Positions 11,461-24,461 are shown, numbered from the stretch's first letter. The stretch is DNA of 64,000 nt from Azorinus chamasolen (GCA_963576725.1 OY755237.1:59635873-59699872); one strand, 5' to 3'. Numbers and translations are program-made. The notes: generated from the sequence alone by a model not told the origin.

Positions 11461-11954
11461 AGGTTGTCAATTTATGAATTTTTGAAGCAATTACCCGGTT
11501 GGTGTATGATTAGATGGACACACATACATTGCGAGACATACGTGGATGCATAAAAGGGTGATAACCATATCAAACATGCTTTCATCATATAATTTACCTT
11601 GTGGGGTGTCGTAGCAGATTGCCGAGAATCGCAAAAATACTAGTGATGTTTGTAAGCAATGGCCCAACCAGCCGTCAGTTTATAGCCTGTTTCATTTTCT
11701 ATTGCATTTTAAGGCTTATGTGATAAAAAGAATCTTACATTCTTGTTCGTTACAAATTGTGTTCGTTACAAAATGTTTACATGAAATTCGTTCACTATAA
11801 TGAATATGACACTCACTAAAACTCGTTTCATAAAAACAATTTGTAATGAACACTCATGTAAGATTCTCTACATACATGTACAGGGACATTCTGTTTCACT
11901 TCAATGTATTGCTTTTGTCTGTCCATCATTTAGTTTGTCCATTGCTCCATTTGT

Positions 11955-12180
11955 ATATATTACGGTTACAGTTCATTTAGTTCAGTCGGTACAGTGTTCG
12001 TTTTCGGGCAGGGAGTCGTGAGTGATCCCAGACATGGTCATGTCAGAGACTTTCAAAATGGTATTTAGGTGGACGGATTGGCCCAAGGTCAGGTAAATGT
12101 TACTGGGTGTGGATCTCAGTTCTCAATTCTATACACTAGACGCGTCAATGACATCAGAGCTATTTCGGTATCCGATTATG
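11955..12180 (+). mobile_element. Possible tRNA-derived SINE
   Basis: AGTTCAGTCGGT at 979-990 of the 11-kb block resembles a pol III A box, and GTGAGTGATCCC at 12018-12029 resembles a B box, about 38 bp apart. A tRNA-unrelated body follows (TGTCAGAGACTTTCAAAATG and onward). The B box departs from consensus, so it is probably inactive. No clear tail or target duplication is seen. Confidence 0.45.
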
Positions 12181-13017
12181 TCTCCAATGCATCTGTTAGC
12201 ACATGATGGCAAACTATGGAGTCAAACAACCAGCCAAACAAAATATAAAGGTCATTAACTCATTGATCTTTAACCGTGTACTGTTCATGTATTGGACAGA
12301 AAAAAAGAGTAGTGGATATATATTAAAACAAGTTATACAGAGTTGGGTCAGCTGTGTTCCGGTTAAAAGAAACCCCAGAAATATGCATTGCATAACATAC
12401 GTTTGGATTCATAACAGGTGATATTTAGAAAGGAATTTTCAAAAACAAAAAGCAATATCACAAGCGATATCAAAGCATGATACGGGACATCCAAATCTGT
12501 GATCCAATGGGAACATAAAGGCGAAAGAAATTCATAATACATGGAGGTAGAAAACAGTTATATCAGGTGGTATGACGATAACATCCATTGGCAGTTAAAT
12601 ATATACATAGGCACTTATAGTTATATTACATCAACTCATTCTATTAACACTGGGTCCTAGTTCTGATAGACACAAGCAACATTAACACATAAGTCAGTTT
12701 TCAGAAGAAAGTGACTAGTGTAAATTATGTTCAAGTACACGTTATCGTGATGCAATAGTAGATATGATAATTTGCTCAGAAAGTAATAATCAATGTGGTA
12801 TGACATCTTTGGCAGTGAGAGTGACAAAATACACATTAATATGTCTGAATAATAAAGGGACAAGGCAGTCCAAAGGACAGCTATATCCCCCACCACCGCC
12901 ACCTAAATTAAGACATTGACCTTAAGGTGATACAATGGGTTTTAATGTGGTTGACATTCAACCTTCCAGTTGTTAAGAAAATAGGACGCGGAAACAAATA
13001 TAATGAAAACTGAAGGT
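12181..13017. other. Intron sequence without recognisable features
   Basis: AT-rich sequence with no convincing ORF, repeat border or RNA gene. The short open frames lack motifs and splice context. Confidence 0.4.
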
Positions 13018-13340
13018 AAGAACACGACTTTCAAATGTGACCTTGACCTTGAGCCGACATGACTGCCACATGTGTTCTGCACATCATCTCAATTTGGTTA
13101 ATATTTGACTCAAGTTTTATGAAAATCCTTCAAATGGTTTAGAAGATATGGAGCCGACACAAAAATGCAATGGAAATTGAAGGTTCAAACACCTGACCTT
13201 CAAATGTGACCTTGAACTTGAGCCGACATATCTGCCACATATGTTATGCACATCGTCTCAACTTGGTTAACATTTGAGGCAAGTTTCTTGAAAATCCTTC
13301 TAGGGGTATAGGAGATATTGAGCGGACACGGTGGGGGATA
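13018..13340 (+). repeat. Two units of a 175-bp iteron
   Basis: Two direct units share TTCAAATGTGACCTTGA, TGAGCCGACAT, CTGCCACATATGTT, CATC(A/G)TCTCAA, TTTGG/CTTGGTTAA and TTGAAAATCCTTC. This repeat style is widespread inside mollusc DNA elements. No ends are visible. Confidence 0.55.
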
Positions 13341-13487
13341 AAAAGTGTAAGTCAACAACTGTGGTGATGACATTGAAGGCGAGAGTAGTCATCTTATTTA
13401 TTATTTATGATTAGTTGGCGAGAAAAATAGTTCGATGTCTTTACATTTTGTTTTCGTTGGTGTAATTTGTGAAAAACAATGTTTCTG

Positions 13488-13718
13488 TTAACCCATTCCC
13501 TGATATTGACGACTTTTGACGACTCTGTAACAGTCACTTTGTGAAACCATTGTGATAAATAAAGCATTTGCTCCTACAAGAGAGCAAATGCTCTATTTAT
13601 TACAATGGTTTCAAACTACAAAATTCTAAATATTTCCTTTTCTCTAGTTAATGCTCCTTTTCGGTAGATTTATTCAAAAAGGTTGTATCTAAAAATAGCC
13701 TATGGGGTAATGGGTTAT
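13488..13718. mobile_element. piggyBac-like MITE, hairpin subfamily
   Basis: The ends are TTAACCCATTCCC and GGGGTAATGGGTTAT. The centre is a hairpin with about 31-bp arms (GAAACCATTGTGATAAATAA and its near-perfect complement, two mismatches). A related, more diverged copy is at 16535-16892. Confidence 0.6.
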
Positions 13719-14652
13719 ATACTTATCAGCATAACTTAAATGGAGTCAATCAAAATTTAAGATAAACACGAAATTATAGAACAGAAAAAAATAACAACAA
13801 ACAAAACACCCAAGCCCCAATGGTTTGTAGATAAATAGATGGATAGTTAACAACACATACATATTTAAAAATTATAACAAGATAAGAATTAATAATAATG
13901 ATGTTATATGTGTTTTATGAACCATGTCAGTCGCATCCATACAAGAATGACACAAACAGAGAAAACATATCTCTTATTTCGATTGTGGTCCTTGTTAATG
14001 ATTGTCTGACATGGAGAGGCATGAATTATGAAGAAAATTAAATAATTTACTTTAATTGAAAAATAAGAAATCTATATATTATGTTTATCACAATGTTTTT
14101 AATCCCTATTAATTACTGGAACTATATAAACAATATGAAATAAGCTCTCTAGATTGGCACAATTAAATGATATCAAGTTTTCAGCAAACTTGTAGATTAA
14201 GAAACTTGTATCTATAGATGGACAGACAGGCAGATTGATGAATGAACGGACACACAGATGGACGAACAAATGGGTAGGACATATAAAATGACAGACAATG
14301 ACAGACAGGATAATTTTTTCTCGAAATGCAATATAGTATAGCATAATATAAAACTTGGTAACACAGAAAACTACCTTCGATGCATGTCTATCACATATTT
14401 TCTAACTCTATAGATGCATATCTTGTAAAACCTAACAATGAGAATTATTCCCCTAAGATTGTACCGATAAACCCTACTGACTTATCGACTTAAAGAACTG
14501 ATTCTGCAGTTTCCTTTTGATAAATTACATATTAAAAAGTCAACTAATGAATATACATGATGTCATTATCTCTTACGCAAATATGCAAGCAAAGGAAATG
14601 GATAACCTCTTTGCCTGACTAGCTGTATCAGCTACAATATTTGAATGCTTAC

Positions 14653-14733
14653 TGTATTGCTTCAAGTCGTCTCGAACTAATTCCCAAGCATCAGCAAAGC
14701 TGGCAACAAGTTCACTGACATCGGTGTCCATAT
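14653..14733 (-). CDS. RNF213-like: RNF213-like E3 ubiquitin ligase, internal exon (third visible)
   Basis: An 81-bp exon runs between a TTGTTTTTCCAG acceptor and a GTAAGC donor on the minus strand. The first two bases finish an Asp codon (G|AT) begun by the exon at 34195-34324. It then encodes 26 residues, MDTDVSELVASFADAWELVR followed by DDLKQY, and leaves one base (A) for the next exon. The 'SF--AW--(V/L)R--L' helix is the RNF213 counterpart. The exon is too short to be seen as a standalone ORF; it is supported by splice sites, matching phase on both sides and family fit. Introns: 19,461 bp upstream and 8,094 bp downstream. Confidence 0.82.
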
Positions 14734-14989
14734 CTGGAAAAACAACAATAGAGAGTTTAATGTAGAAGTATACAAAATTAACACTGAGATATTTTCATTT
14801 GCAACAATGATTCTTTGCTAAAATCATCCATAAACGTATATAATAAAGTTGGATCCAGTATATTTGTAAAAAATTGTTGTCTACTTCAGTTCGTTATTTT
14901 TCAACAATAGCATCAGAATGTGAAAGGGTTGGATCCCGATGAGACTAAAAACGTTTGCATCTCTTTTGGATTCACTGTTTGCAATACAG

Positions 14990-15240
14990 TACAAGCCCCG
15001 CGGACTTTTTGTTTTCCGCGGCCCATCGCAATTTTATCCAACGCGGACACGGGTATTTTTGTCCGCGCTGATATGCGGTCTTCCGCAATCGAGCGCGGGT
15101 TGTGATGGGTCCGCGCTGGTCCCTCCACAGGGGCACTCGTCGCCGGGCGCGATCGTTATCACCGCAGGTCGCGGTGGTATCATCGTGGACCACTGTGTAC
15201 CACTGCGGATCGCGCTGGACCTTACCTGGATTGATATTTA
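14990..15240 (+). repeat. GC-rich CGCGGAC-iterated repeat, plus copy
   Basis: It begins GTACAAGCCCCGCGGACTTT and continues as degenerate iterations of CGCGGAC(A/C) and GCGCTGG, far more GC-rich than its surroundings. An inverted copy is at 25190-25412. Open frames across it in several phases reflect the high GC content, not coding. Confidence 0.55.
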
Positions 15241-15244
15241 TATC

Positions 15245-16530
15245 CTTTTCATCCTTTTATATCCATTTTCACGGCTTATCTTTCTCTTTACATGTACATA
15301 CAAATATATACATCCACATTTTGCAAAATTGATATGAAATGTATGAAATAAAACACTCGAGAAATGGTTCGTTTGGACTAATTCCAAACTGAAACTGTTC
15401 TGTATACGGCAAACACAAATTAATTCATCCATATTTTTTGGCGCGTTTGATTGTACTGGAATATAACCTGTCCGTGAATTGTCTGATTCGTTTCTGAATA
15501 ATATGGGTGCGATATTCTAGTATGCTTTCTATTTCAATTATTTGTTGTTCAATACGTAAGATGTTTTATATAGAAACACGGAACACCCGTTAAACACAAA
15601 ACACACACACAATAAGTTACTAGGTTGTATAACTTGTATCAGGTTTGCATACGTTTGTGCACATTGTTAGTGAATTCATCTTCATTTCGACTCTATGTTT
15701 TAGGTTCCAATTCTAATTCCCAATCGATTTTGTTTTCAGTTTCACATCAGTGTAAATTTTAATTATCAGAAATCTACTGGAAACGACCATCAAAACCTAT
15801 TGATTCTGTTATGAGAATAGTCCTGACTGGTCTTCTTATGATTTCTGTATAGATCTACATGTATATAACTATTGTTCTGGCAGACGAAAGAATTGAGGGA
15901 TTTTATTTACTAATACATCTAATATCAATTCAGCCAGGTGAGTTGTAAAGTTAGAAGTTTTCTCCATTATTTAATCTTGGTTCGGCAGCTTAAATGTACG
16001 TTTTAACCAGTTTCAATAGCCATTCGAATAATACTTTTATGGTTGTTTTATTACCCTTGTGCTTAATATTTTACTGTGTACAAATGTACCTGTGTACATG
16101 TTTTGTCTTTCTGCTTGATGTACATGTACTGCATGTTTAGATTCTGCTCAATCGATTCACTGCCATGATGTACCTGCATCATATGGATTAAAAAAGATAA
16201 TCCATTTTTTTTCTAAAAACGTAGATATAGATGTAAACCAGTTTTTGGTTCTGGTTTGATAATGAGATATTGGACGTCTGGTCTAGATCTAAAGTGTTGT
16301 TAATGTCATGGCAACCGAATTCTGGGAGTGAAGGAGCATACGAATTAAATTAATCAATGTTATTAAAGAAGCGTATACAGTATGTACATGGTTTATCAAA
16401 CCACGGACCTCGTACACCCACATTCTTTCGTTAAACGGATATGTCTAAACCAACGTGTCGCCTGCTTAAATTCCATGACCTATTCCTTATTTAGAAATAG
16501 ATCACAGTTTCCCCATTGTAAGTTGTATTT
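15245..16530. other. Intron sequence without recognisable features
   Basis: AT-rich, with scattered ACATGTAC microsatellite-like bits. I see no exon, repeat border or RNA gene. Confidence 0.4.
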
Positions 16531-16534
16531 ACTA

Positions 16535-16892
16535 TTAAACCCTTCCATGTCAAACTTGAAAACTCTAATGTTTGCAAACAGTTTGGATCCTGATCAGACG
16601 CCGCGTCTGATAAGGATCCAAACCATTTGACACTTATATTAAAGTTTCTTAAGACCCATTCCTCCATACATGTAGGCTCAATTTGGATCCAACCTCTTTG
16701 AATAAATCTACCGAAAAGGAGCATTAAGTAGATAAAATTATTGTTTTTAGAATTTTGTAATTTGAAACCATTGTGTTAAATAGAGCATATACTCCTATAC
16801 GTGTAGGAGCAAATGCTCTTTTTATCACATTGGTTTCAACAGGTGACTTTTACAGAGGCGTAGAAAGGAGTATTTATGGAGGAAAGGGTTAA
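16535..16892. mobile_element. piggyBac-like MITE, hairpin subfamily
   Basis: It starts TTAAACCCTTCCATG and ends GGAGGAAAGGGTTAA. It has two internal palindromes: CCTGATCAGACGCCGCGTCT near 16590, and the AAACCATTGTG...TTGGTTTC hairpin near 16765-16840 shared with 13488-13718. Confidence 0.6.
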
Positions 16893-17074
16893 GTAAAAAC
16901 TATCATAATTTTTTTATAAAGAAAAGTAGATGAAACATGTAAGCAGACAATGATTTGACAGTGACTATTTTAGTGGATTATTACGTCATAATGACAGTGA
17001 AGCGGTTTATAGCATACAGTACAGATTACAGCAAACACCTCCTTTCAACAACACTTTAAATGAATCCCCAAAAC

Positions 17075-17600
17075 TTACAGTGGAACCTCTCTACATCGAT
17101 ACATGTACAAATAAAATGTCTGTTTTAAGACAGGTGGCAGATTAATGCAGGATAAAAGTACTTTTGTCCTGCATTAAGCGGCCACTTGTATTCAAAAGAT
17201 CCCAGGTATTCCTTACTGGGTTGTCTCTTGAGAGAGATTTGCCATGAAACTCCGATGAGCAACAACCTCTCTACAACGACAATACAGAAGTTTATATCCC
17301 CCAGAGTGTTGCTTTGCTGAGGTTATACTGTAGTTATAATTTATTAATAAATACGTACAGCAAAATATATCTCTCATACATGTACGCCAACTTTCTTTCT
17401 TTTTAAAAGCATATTTCTTAATTTAAATGCCAATTTCTAGTTTTAAAGTAAGCCGGTGGTCTAATATTCGATGCGTTAAAAATGTAACTGCCCCTGATAA
17501 TAACAAAATTACTGCAAAACCTTATAAAACGAACCCTTTGACCATACTGAGAAAATGACCTGATTAGAGAGGTTCTCAAACCGGTATAGCGAAGTAAAAT
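17075..17600. mobile_element. Degraded pogo/mariner-type MITE fragments
   Basis: TACAGTGGAACCTCTCTACA at 17075 and an inverted AGAGAGGTTCTC near 17570 resemble CAGTG-type inverted ends. A further AACCTCTCTACAACG sits at 17262-17280. Internal pairing of hairpin arms at 17110-17190 is visible. Confidence 0.35.
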
Positions 17601-18159
17601 AACAATTCAAAACAGTTGAATTGGATGTCATTTAAAAAAGTGGTAACTAAACACAGGATACATGTAGCTCCAATATCGCTTTAGAAAGATTATCGGTTAA
17701 GGGGCGGCGATTGTAAACAACCATTCTTAAAAATGTTGATTTGACGGTCGTTTAAAACAGATGACAGCTAATTGCAGAAATGAAGTAATTTAGAAAGCTC
17801 CTTACTCTTTCTGCATTACCGATTTCCTGTGTAATCAACCGTTCGTTTTTAGAACAATGTAGGTATTTTCTTTTTTATCCTTTGCGAGCAAGTAGAGCAA
17901 GTAAAATAAAATAAAATTTGAAGGGGACAAATGTCAGCCCTATCCTCCCATGCCCAAATAGGAGAACAAATGTCCTAGAGAGAAAATGTCCGTATATCGA
18001 AGGGTAGATACAATGTACAACAAGAAACTGGAATGAATCGGCCTTCAGGAACGCCCTATACATTACCAGCTGAACTTTGGAAAAAAATACCCCATGATCT
18101 GGCCTTTCTTTGAAATGGAAGACATTCTTATTTATGTGTTGGACATGCCTCATATGTCG

Positions 18160-18940
18160 AATAGGGGTACACTCAAAAGCCCTTTACTGCAAAAGCTCCT
18201 CATCTAAAAGCCCCTCACTACAGAAGCCCCTCGATCAAAAGCCCCTCACTAAAATGTCCAAGGCTTACAAAAGCCCCCACTATTTTTGTTAATTAATCAT
18301 TATACTCCAACTATTTTGACAAAGCGGACCAAAATCAAAATTACAGCTGTCTGGATCTACCCTGTTTACTGAATGACCAGTTTATAAAGATTCATTAAGT
18401 AAGGTAATTAGCACACTCTATACTTATAAAAGTAAACATTGTAGATCACAAGGAGGAGATTCCTTATATTTATTTCAAACAGGGTAGACCCAAATCAAAT
18501 CTTAAGCTATATGATCTAGTTCAACCATGTTTGCTTTGTGACAGTTAATATAGTTCCAATAGCTATGGATGATGTAATATTAGCCATATTATTTATAAAT
18601 TATTATAATATTACCCCAATTAACTTAAACACAAACTTTTTTCCATTTTCTAATTCCTTAACTTTCTTAAATTTCAAACAGAATAGACCAAAATCAAAAT
18701 ACTGAGCAATCTGATCTGGATCTACCCTGTTTGCTCAATGACAAGCTTATAAAGATTCGTTAAGTAAGGTAATTAGAACACTCCTTTTAAAAGTACACTT
18801 AACAAATCACTTAAAGTTCAATTAATGTTAGTATTGTTTTTTGTGAGGGGCTTTTGTAAACATTGACCATTTTGGTGAGGGGCTTTGCAAGAGGGGCTTT
18901 TGTAGTGAGGGGCTATTGTGATACACGCGTTGAATAATTT
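18160..18940. mobile_element. Foldback-like element with AGCCCCTCAC-iterated termini
   Basis: The left end (18160-18280) repeats AAAAGCCCCTCA(C/T) about six times. The right end (18838-18935) repeats the complement GTGAGGGGCTTTTGTA about four times. The centre holds an imperfect direct duplication: GGATCTACCCTGTTT plus AAGATTC(A/G)TTAAGTAAGG at about 18350-18410 and again at 18715-18770. No ORF. Confidence 0.6.
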
Positions 18941-19589
18941 AGATCAACAGTATTTAGAATTTTAAATCTCGTTTTGTTTCAATAAGATCTAGATATTAAG
19001 ATATACATGTACAGTCTCACGGCGTTCATTTATGTGTTGTAAAATGTCTTCTTTCTGGCTACTGTAAAGTACCATATCAGATCTAGTAAAAGTATTTTAG
19101 TATAGATCTAGATCGTATCAATCTATACTGTCTTTAGAACTAGAATTCGCAATAATCTAACTGGTTTTAATCGGTAGGGTTTAATTATGCTTAGCCATAG
19201 ATCTAATTAGTCAAAGCATAGTTATCTTCTATTTTTCGGGAAACAATTTAACAAATCATAACTTTAGACAATTGGCACATTGTTAGGTAGTTCGGTTTCA
19301 TTACACGCATTCCTGTTACGTAATAATTCATAACTTTGTTGACAGTGTGTGATAAATGGCAGTTGTGTGACACTGACCCTTGCCACCTGCTGAGAAATTA
19401 GGGGTTTTACTGACCATCTGGCACCTTTGATCGTTACTATTTTCTTATGTCTAGCTAGTAAATTACAGCATACATGTATTTAGGCTGAGTAAATAATATA
19501 ATAATATATTCTCCAACTGCCTAACACAATTCATTTTCAGTATTTAAAACAAACAGTTTGTATTGTTAAATGCGGGAAATAAAACTACT

Positions 19590-20230
19590 GACATTTGAAC
19601 ACTGTAGAACCAGACAAGGTGGCTCAAAAAGCAACCATCTGACCAGGGTCTTCACTGTGTATTATTCAAAATCAAATAGCTAAGTTATTTACGGAATTGT
19701 AATAGGCCCGACTCTACAATTTCTACCAACATCAAAACAATCTTGTCTACAAATGCCATTCAAAACATTAGCTTATAAATATTCATGATATCATTATTTC
19801 TTACATGAATACTGAACAGGGAAAGGGTTAATCAGCATAAGTAACAGAGTTACAGAGTTTTCATAGTTATACAATTCATAAAACTATGTTTATTAATTTA
19901 AAACTCTTAAATGATAAGACTCAGATCAGATTTCTTAAATAAAAGCTGTTTGACCAGGAGTCTGCTCTGTTTGCTTATCCCTTTACCATATATAAACAAT
20001 GTCCATGCCTTTGCAAACAGAGTAGACCAAGATCTGAAGGCGCCTGTTGGAGTCGTATGATCGGGACCAGCTCTGTTTACTTGTGAAATTATATAAGATC
20101 TGACTCTACATTTTCTACAAGTACCAAGAAAAGTCATGGACCGCGTACCTACACCATTATAAAAATCAACTTAAAAATAGCATGATGTCATCTGTTCCGA
20201 CATAAATATTAAACAGGGAAATGGTTGAAA
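19590..20230. mobile_element. Cluster of piggyBac-like MITE copies
   Basis: One copy ends AACAGGGAAAGGGTTAA at 19815-19831. A second runs from TATCCCTTTACCATATA (about 19976) to AACAGGGAAATGGTTGA (about 20224), with the GATC-rich palindrome (AGACCAAGATC, TCGTATGATCGGGACCAG) inside. The TTAA borders are partly mutated. Confidence 0.5.
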
Positions 20231-20269
20231 CCCACCCGACAACCAAACTTTAGGTTACGCTTCAGGGGG

Positions 20270-21385
20270 TACGGACAACTTCCCCATAGGGTGATTACCC
20301 CATAGGACTATTCCCCCCTGGATCATTGCCCCCTGGATGACTGCCCCGCAATAAAACTGCCAAACTGGGCAATTCCCCCATGGTTATTAAAAATCCCTAA
20401 AATGTGTTTTTAGTTTTCTTTTTTTATATTATAAAATTATCTGATGTTTTTGAAGGCTAAATGCCATATAATTTTCTTTGTGCTGAATAAACTATTGTAT
20501 TTGTATATCCAATTTTGCCTAATGCTCCTAACTACCCCCATGGTAATACAAATCCCTAAAACAAAGTGTTTTTGAATGCTAAAAGGTCAAATAATTTGCT
20601 TTATTTTTTTTCCTTGATGCTTACTATAGGAGCCGTCTGATCTGGGTCTAATCTGTTAGCAGATGCCTCAAAATGCGCTTACATAAGGGAAAGGGTTAAT
20701 CCAATTAAAGGTTGATAAAGACATTTATCATTACACCATTGTACAACTTCAAAAGCATTAAGTTGCACAAAAGCATTAACATCCCGAAATGAAACAGAAT
20801 CTTAATTTATTACTCTTTTAATTTGGACATACAAACCACAGTGTAGCTCCTATTAACCCTTATAGCAGTGACCTCTCACCATTTTCTCTTACTTTCGTTT
20901 TGTGTATGCTTTTGAGACTAATGACTGATCATACAGCTTACATTGTGATGAGACGCTATCTTAATCAGCGCCTAATCAGGATCCAAACTGTTAGCAAATA
21001 CCAGTTAGGTTGCACTTAGCAGGCAAAGGTATTAAAGAATTATTAATTCTTCATTTAAGTTGTACAAAAATTTTCTTAGTGTGTAATTTCTAATGGGGAT
21101 TATGCCCTTTCTTTAGGTTTACATGTCCAAATATTTGGATTCAATACAATACATACAAGAGTTCCAATCGGTCTACACAGCTTTCTACTAATTTATTTTC
21201 ATCATATAATTTATTAAATTTTACTTATATATTATTTTTTTTACAAAATAATAATATATTTTTTATATTGAGGGGCAGTCACCCTATGGGGCAATAATCC
21301 TAAAGGGTTATTATCCTAAGGGGCAATTGCCCATAGGGCAATCATCCTATGGGGGAATCACCCTATGGGGGAATCACCCTACACT
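20270..21385. mobile_element. Foldback-like element with CCCTATGGGG-iterated termini
   Basis: The left end (20270-20390) iterates CCCCATAGG and CCCCTGGAT motifs. The right end (21265-21385) iterates CCTATGGGG(C/G)AAT(A/C) in the opposite sense. The AT-rich centre has two copies of an ATCCCTAAAA(T/C) segment and a piggyBac-like MITE near 20630-20700. No coding region. Confidence 0.55.
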
Positions 21386-21649
21386 CACGCTTCAGCTAGA
21401 GATCCGCACGTCTGACATGACCCGGCAACAGAAGTAAAAATTCTGAGAGCATCGACGCTTTTCACGTGCTTGCAAACAGAGTAGACACGGATACGATGGC
21501 TCTTATAGAAACCGTATGATCAGGGTATTCTCTGTTGGCTTATGAATTTATGTTGAATCTAAATCTATAGTTTTGTTCCAATACCAAATCAGCCTCAGTA
21601 CATAAGCTATTTTAAAGATAAATTTAATAAATATTCATGATATCGGTAT

Positions 21650-21860
21650 TTCGGTTTACGGACATTTGCCCCCCGGACACTTGCCCCCGGACCTTTGCCC
21701 CCTATTTGGGGCCTTAAAAAAAGGATAAAATATAATTTTGAAAAAAGGGTGGCATTTTTTCCAGTGGCATATATTCCAATGGCATTTTTCCAAATCAGGG
21801 TGGCATTTTTTTTCCAGTGGCATTTTTCCGCACACCGCATTAAGCAGTCACTTGCCTTTG
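21650..21860. repeat. GGACACTTGCCCCC-iterated segment and TGGCATTTTTCC repeats
   Basis: Tandem GGACA(T/C)TTGCCCCC at 21659-21705 and four TGGCATTTTTTCC-type units at 21750-21840. It looks like one terminus of another iterated-end element whose partner end I could not locate. Confidence 0.4.
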
Positions 21861-22666
21861 AAAATGATACACTAACACTAATTCGATGTTTTTACGCGGA
21901 AACAAAATTTAGTCGATTTTTATTTTAAAAGAAGACAGAAGGAAACCCGGTAAGATACAAAAAACATTTTTAAAAGCAAATTCTTTCAGCATAATAAATG
22001 TAGGTAACTTGGACATTCTCTATAGAACCCTGAAAGTTTAAAAAGATAAAAAAAAATATGCAGATCAACCCTTAGCCCGCCGAGCGTGGCTTCCTTAATA
22101 TTTACAAACAGTTTGTATACTGAACAGATGATGAGTTCCCCAGAGTGTTACTAGGGTCAAATATGTCTGACTCTCATTTTTCTGTTTGTTTTCAACGAAC
22201 TAAAGCAATGCTTATTTCATTTATTTTGCAGACTACATTTTTTAAGCGGACAATAATTCAGTATAATGAGGGTCAAATGTTTTGGTCATACATTAAAACA
22301 ATGATCGCTTTGCGTGCTCTACAATGTACGGAAACTAACTTGGTGTTTCAGCGCAGGGGGTCATTGATTTATGGTCATCATTGTGTTAATTATTTGGTCA
22401 TCAATAAAGTTCCGACAACTTTAAAGAAAGACTATCGGGTATTTCCGCTCTTTTGCTACTATCAAGATGTCACAGCTCATTGGTTCAGTATCTTTAAGAC
22501 CCACCCATTGAAAAGACATAATCCAATCAACTGTCACCTATAGGCGTGTCAATCACCAATAATTGATATTGCTCTTCATAATTGACGAGCGGCCATCTAC
22601 ATTTCCCACAATATTAAATATAGAATGAATGGGTATTATGTATTCAAAATCTCTTCATATTGTACT

Positions 22667-22915
22667 TTAACCCTTTCCCTCATATGAACGTATTTTCACG
22701 CAATTGTAAACAGAGAAGGGTCTTCTCTGACCTCTTAGAGGAGCCGTCTGATCAGGGTCGACTCTGTTTGCTAATAGAATTTGATAGATATATTTCTTTG
22801 CTTTGTTAAATAGGTGCAATGTCCCCCCTTCCATATTTCATTCATAACTATTGTTGTCCATGAATATTCAGTAATTATTGAAATTTTGAATAAACATAGA
22901 ACAGGGAAATGTTAA
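22667..22915. mobile_element. piggyBac-like MITE, well preserved
   Basis: The ends are TTAACCCTTTCCCTC and AACAGGGAAATGTTAA. The body has TTTTCACGCAATTGTAAACA, GAGGAGCCGTCTGATCAGGG, CTCTGTTTGC and TCCATGAATATTCA. This 249-bp copy defines the family best. Confidence 0.65.
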
Positions 22916-22919
22916 ATAA

Positions 22920-23335
22920 AACAATCTCTATAAGCTTGAAATTGATGTCGGTGAGGGTTTGACGTTAGGTTTAAAACCAGTCAATGTTATTTTACATGTA
23001 AGTATTATTTTAAGAAATTGTTAATACAAGATATCCATCCATGCTATCAGATCGGACAAGGCCTTATAGACCAGTTATATTGAATTTGTCTGTTGTTGTC
23101 GTGGAGACATAGCATGCTACGAGCACCTGTGAATCAATACAGGGGCACTGTATTAAAATGAAATATTTATCATGTTTTAGACTTTGTTATGGTCTGATAC
23201 ATAATTAATAAGCCCATAATATATTTCCTCACCGTCCCTGTCCCTCTCTCTGTGTACAATTGTTGTTGTTTCTAAGAAGTCCTCTCCCCCAAATTAACAT
23301 TTACAATGATACGCAATCACAAGGCCAGAAGGGAC
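22920..23335. other. Intron sequence without recognisable features
   Basis: No ORF with a motif, repeat border or RNA gene is visible here. Confidence 0.4.
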
Positions 23336-23339
23336 GTCA

Positions 23340-23394
23340 AAATATCTCTCTCTCCGTCTTTCCCTCTCTCTCCGTCTCTCTCTCTCTCCCCCCG

Positions 23395-23426
<32 letters not shown>

Positions 23427-23589
23427 TCTCTCTCTCTCCCTCTCTCTCTCTCTCCCTCTCTCTCTGTCCGTCTCTTCCACCTCTTACTCTCTGTCTGTCT
23501 GTCTGTCTGTGGCTGTCCCTATATATCTGTCTCTCTGTGTGTCTCTCTTTCTGTCTATGTCTCTGTGTGTGTGTGTCTCTCTCCCCCAC

Positions 23590-23651
<62 letters not shown>

Positions 23652-23652
23652 C
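23340..23652. repeat. CT-rich microsatellite, about 310 bp
   Basis: Long (CT)n tracts with interspersed CCCT, CTGT and GTGT variants. It produces artefactual Ser/Leu-rich and Arg/Glu-rich open frames on both strands. Confidence 0.9.
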
Positions 23653-24232
23653 GCAGATATGAATGGATTACGTATGACTATCTATCATTTCAACTTTTAT
23701 ATTGGCAATGGAGTAATAATTTCCCCAGGACGAATGGCAATTTATGCTTGACAGATCCTATAAGAAACCAATGCACACCCTGATCATACAGCTTCTAAGA
23801 GCTGTCTGATCTGGGTCTGCACTGTTTTTAAATTGCGTCAATATATGCTACTAGCATGAAAAGGGTTAATATGACTTAAATGAATATTATTACGATCGCA
23901 GCTTTGAACTCATCTGAAAGACAACGACATACCAATATTTGGCTATCTGTTATTTCAGGTGGCTCTTTTATACAGAGTAATGATTTATGCAGGCGACTGC
24001 TTTGCGCCGTTTCAAAATAAATTATAATACAATAAGCTACAATAGTTTTCATCTTAATTCTGATATCAACTTAAATCTTGTAGCTGCACTACATGGTCGG
24101 TCAAACAAGAATAGCTGTAACAGTATAGATTATTAGTGTAGATGCGGTGTATTAGTGTATTAGTGTAGATGCGTTTCGAACTTTATAATTATTTAATCAA
24201 CTGTTTGCATCTCTTCGTCGAATGATACCCAG

Positions 24233-24461
24233 TTCAACCCTTTACTCCATAGGTACTCATTATAGTGCGTTAATCCATTCCTCCACTCAAAAATAGTTCC
24301 ACTTGATACATTCATGAATATGCGCCATAAGAAATATTTCTATATCACAGTAGACGGTAGCTTAAAGCAGGCTGGGAAAAACGCAAAATGGTCCCATTCA
24401 GCCTGTTTTAATCAAACATCTGTCTTCAATACTGAACACAAACTATGGAGTAAAGTGTTAA
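24233..24461. mobile_element. MITE with about 20-bp inverted ends
   Basis: The left end AACCCTTTACTCCATAG and right end CTATGGAGTAAAGTGTTAA are inverted. The inner part has a TCATGAATATGCGCC core and an AGCAGGCTGGGAAAAACGCA / CAGCCTGTTT palindrome. Confidence 0.55.

Noticed and set aside
14939..15337. 132-codon plus-strand open frame and overlapping minus frames
   Set aside because: Lies across the GC-rich CGCGGAC repeat; several phases are open because stops are rare there.
22145..22543. 132-codon plus-strand open frame
   Set aside because: No motif, splice context or family resemblance; surrounding sequence is repeat-like and a chance frame of this length is plausible.
23260..23751. 163-codon Ser/Leu-rich open frame and its minus-strand Arg/Glu-rich counterpart
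   Set aside because: Produced by the CT microsatellite; any frame through (CT)n stays open.
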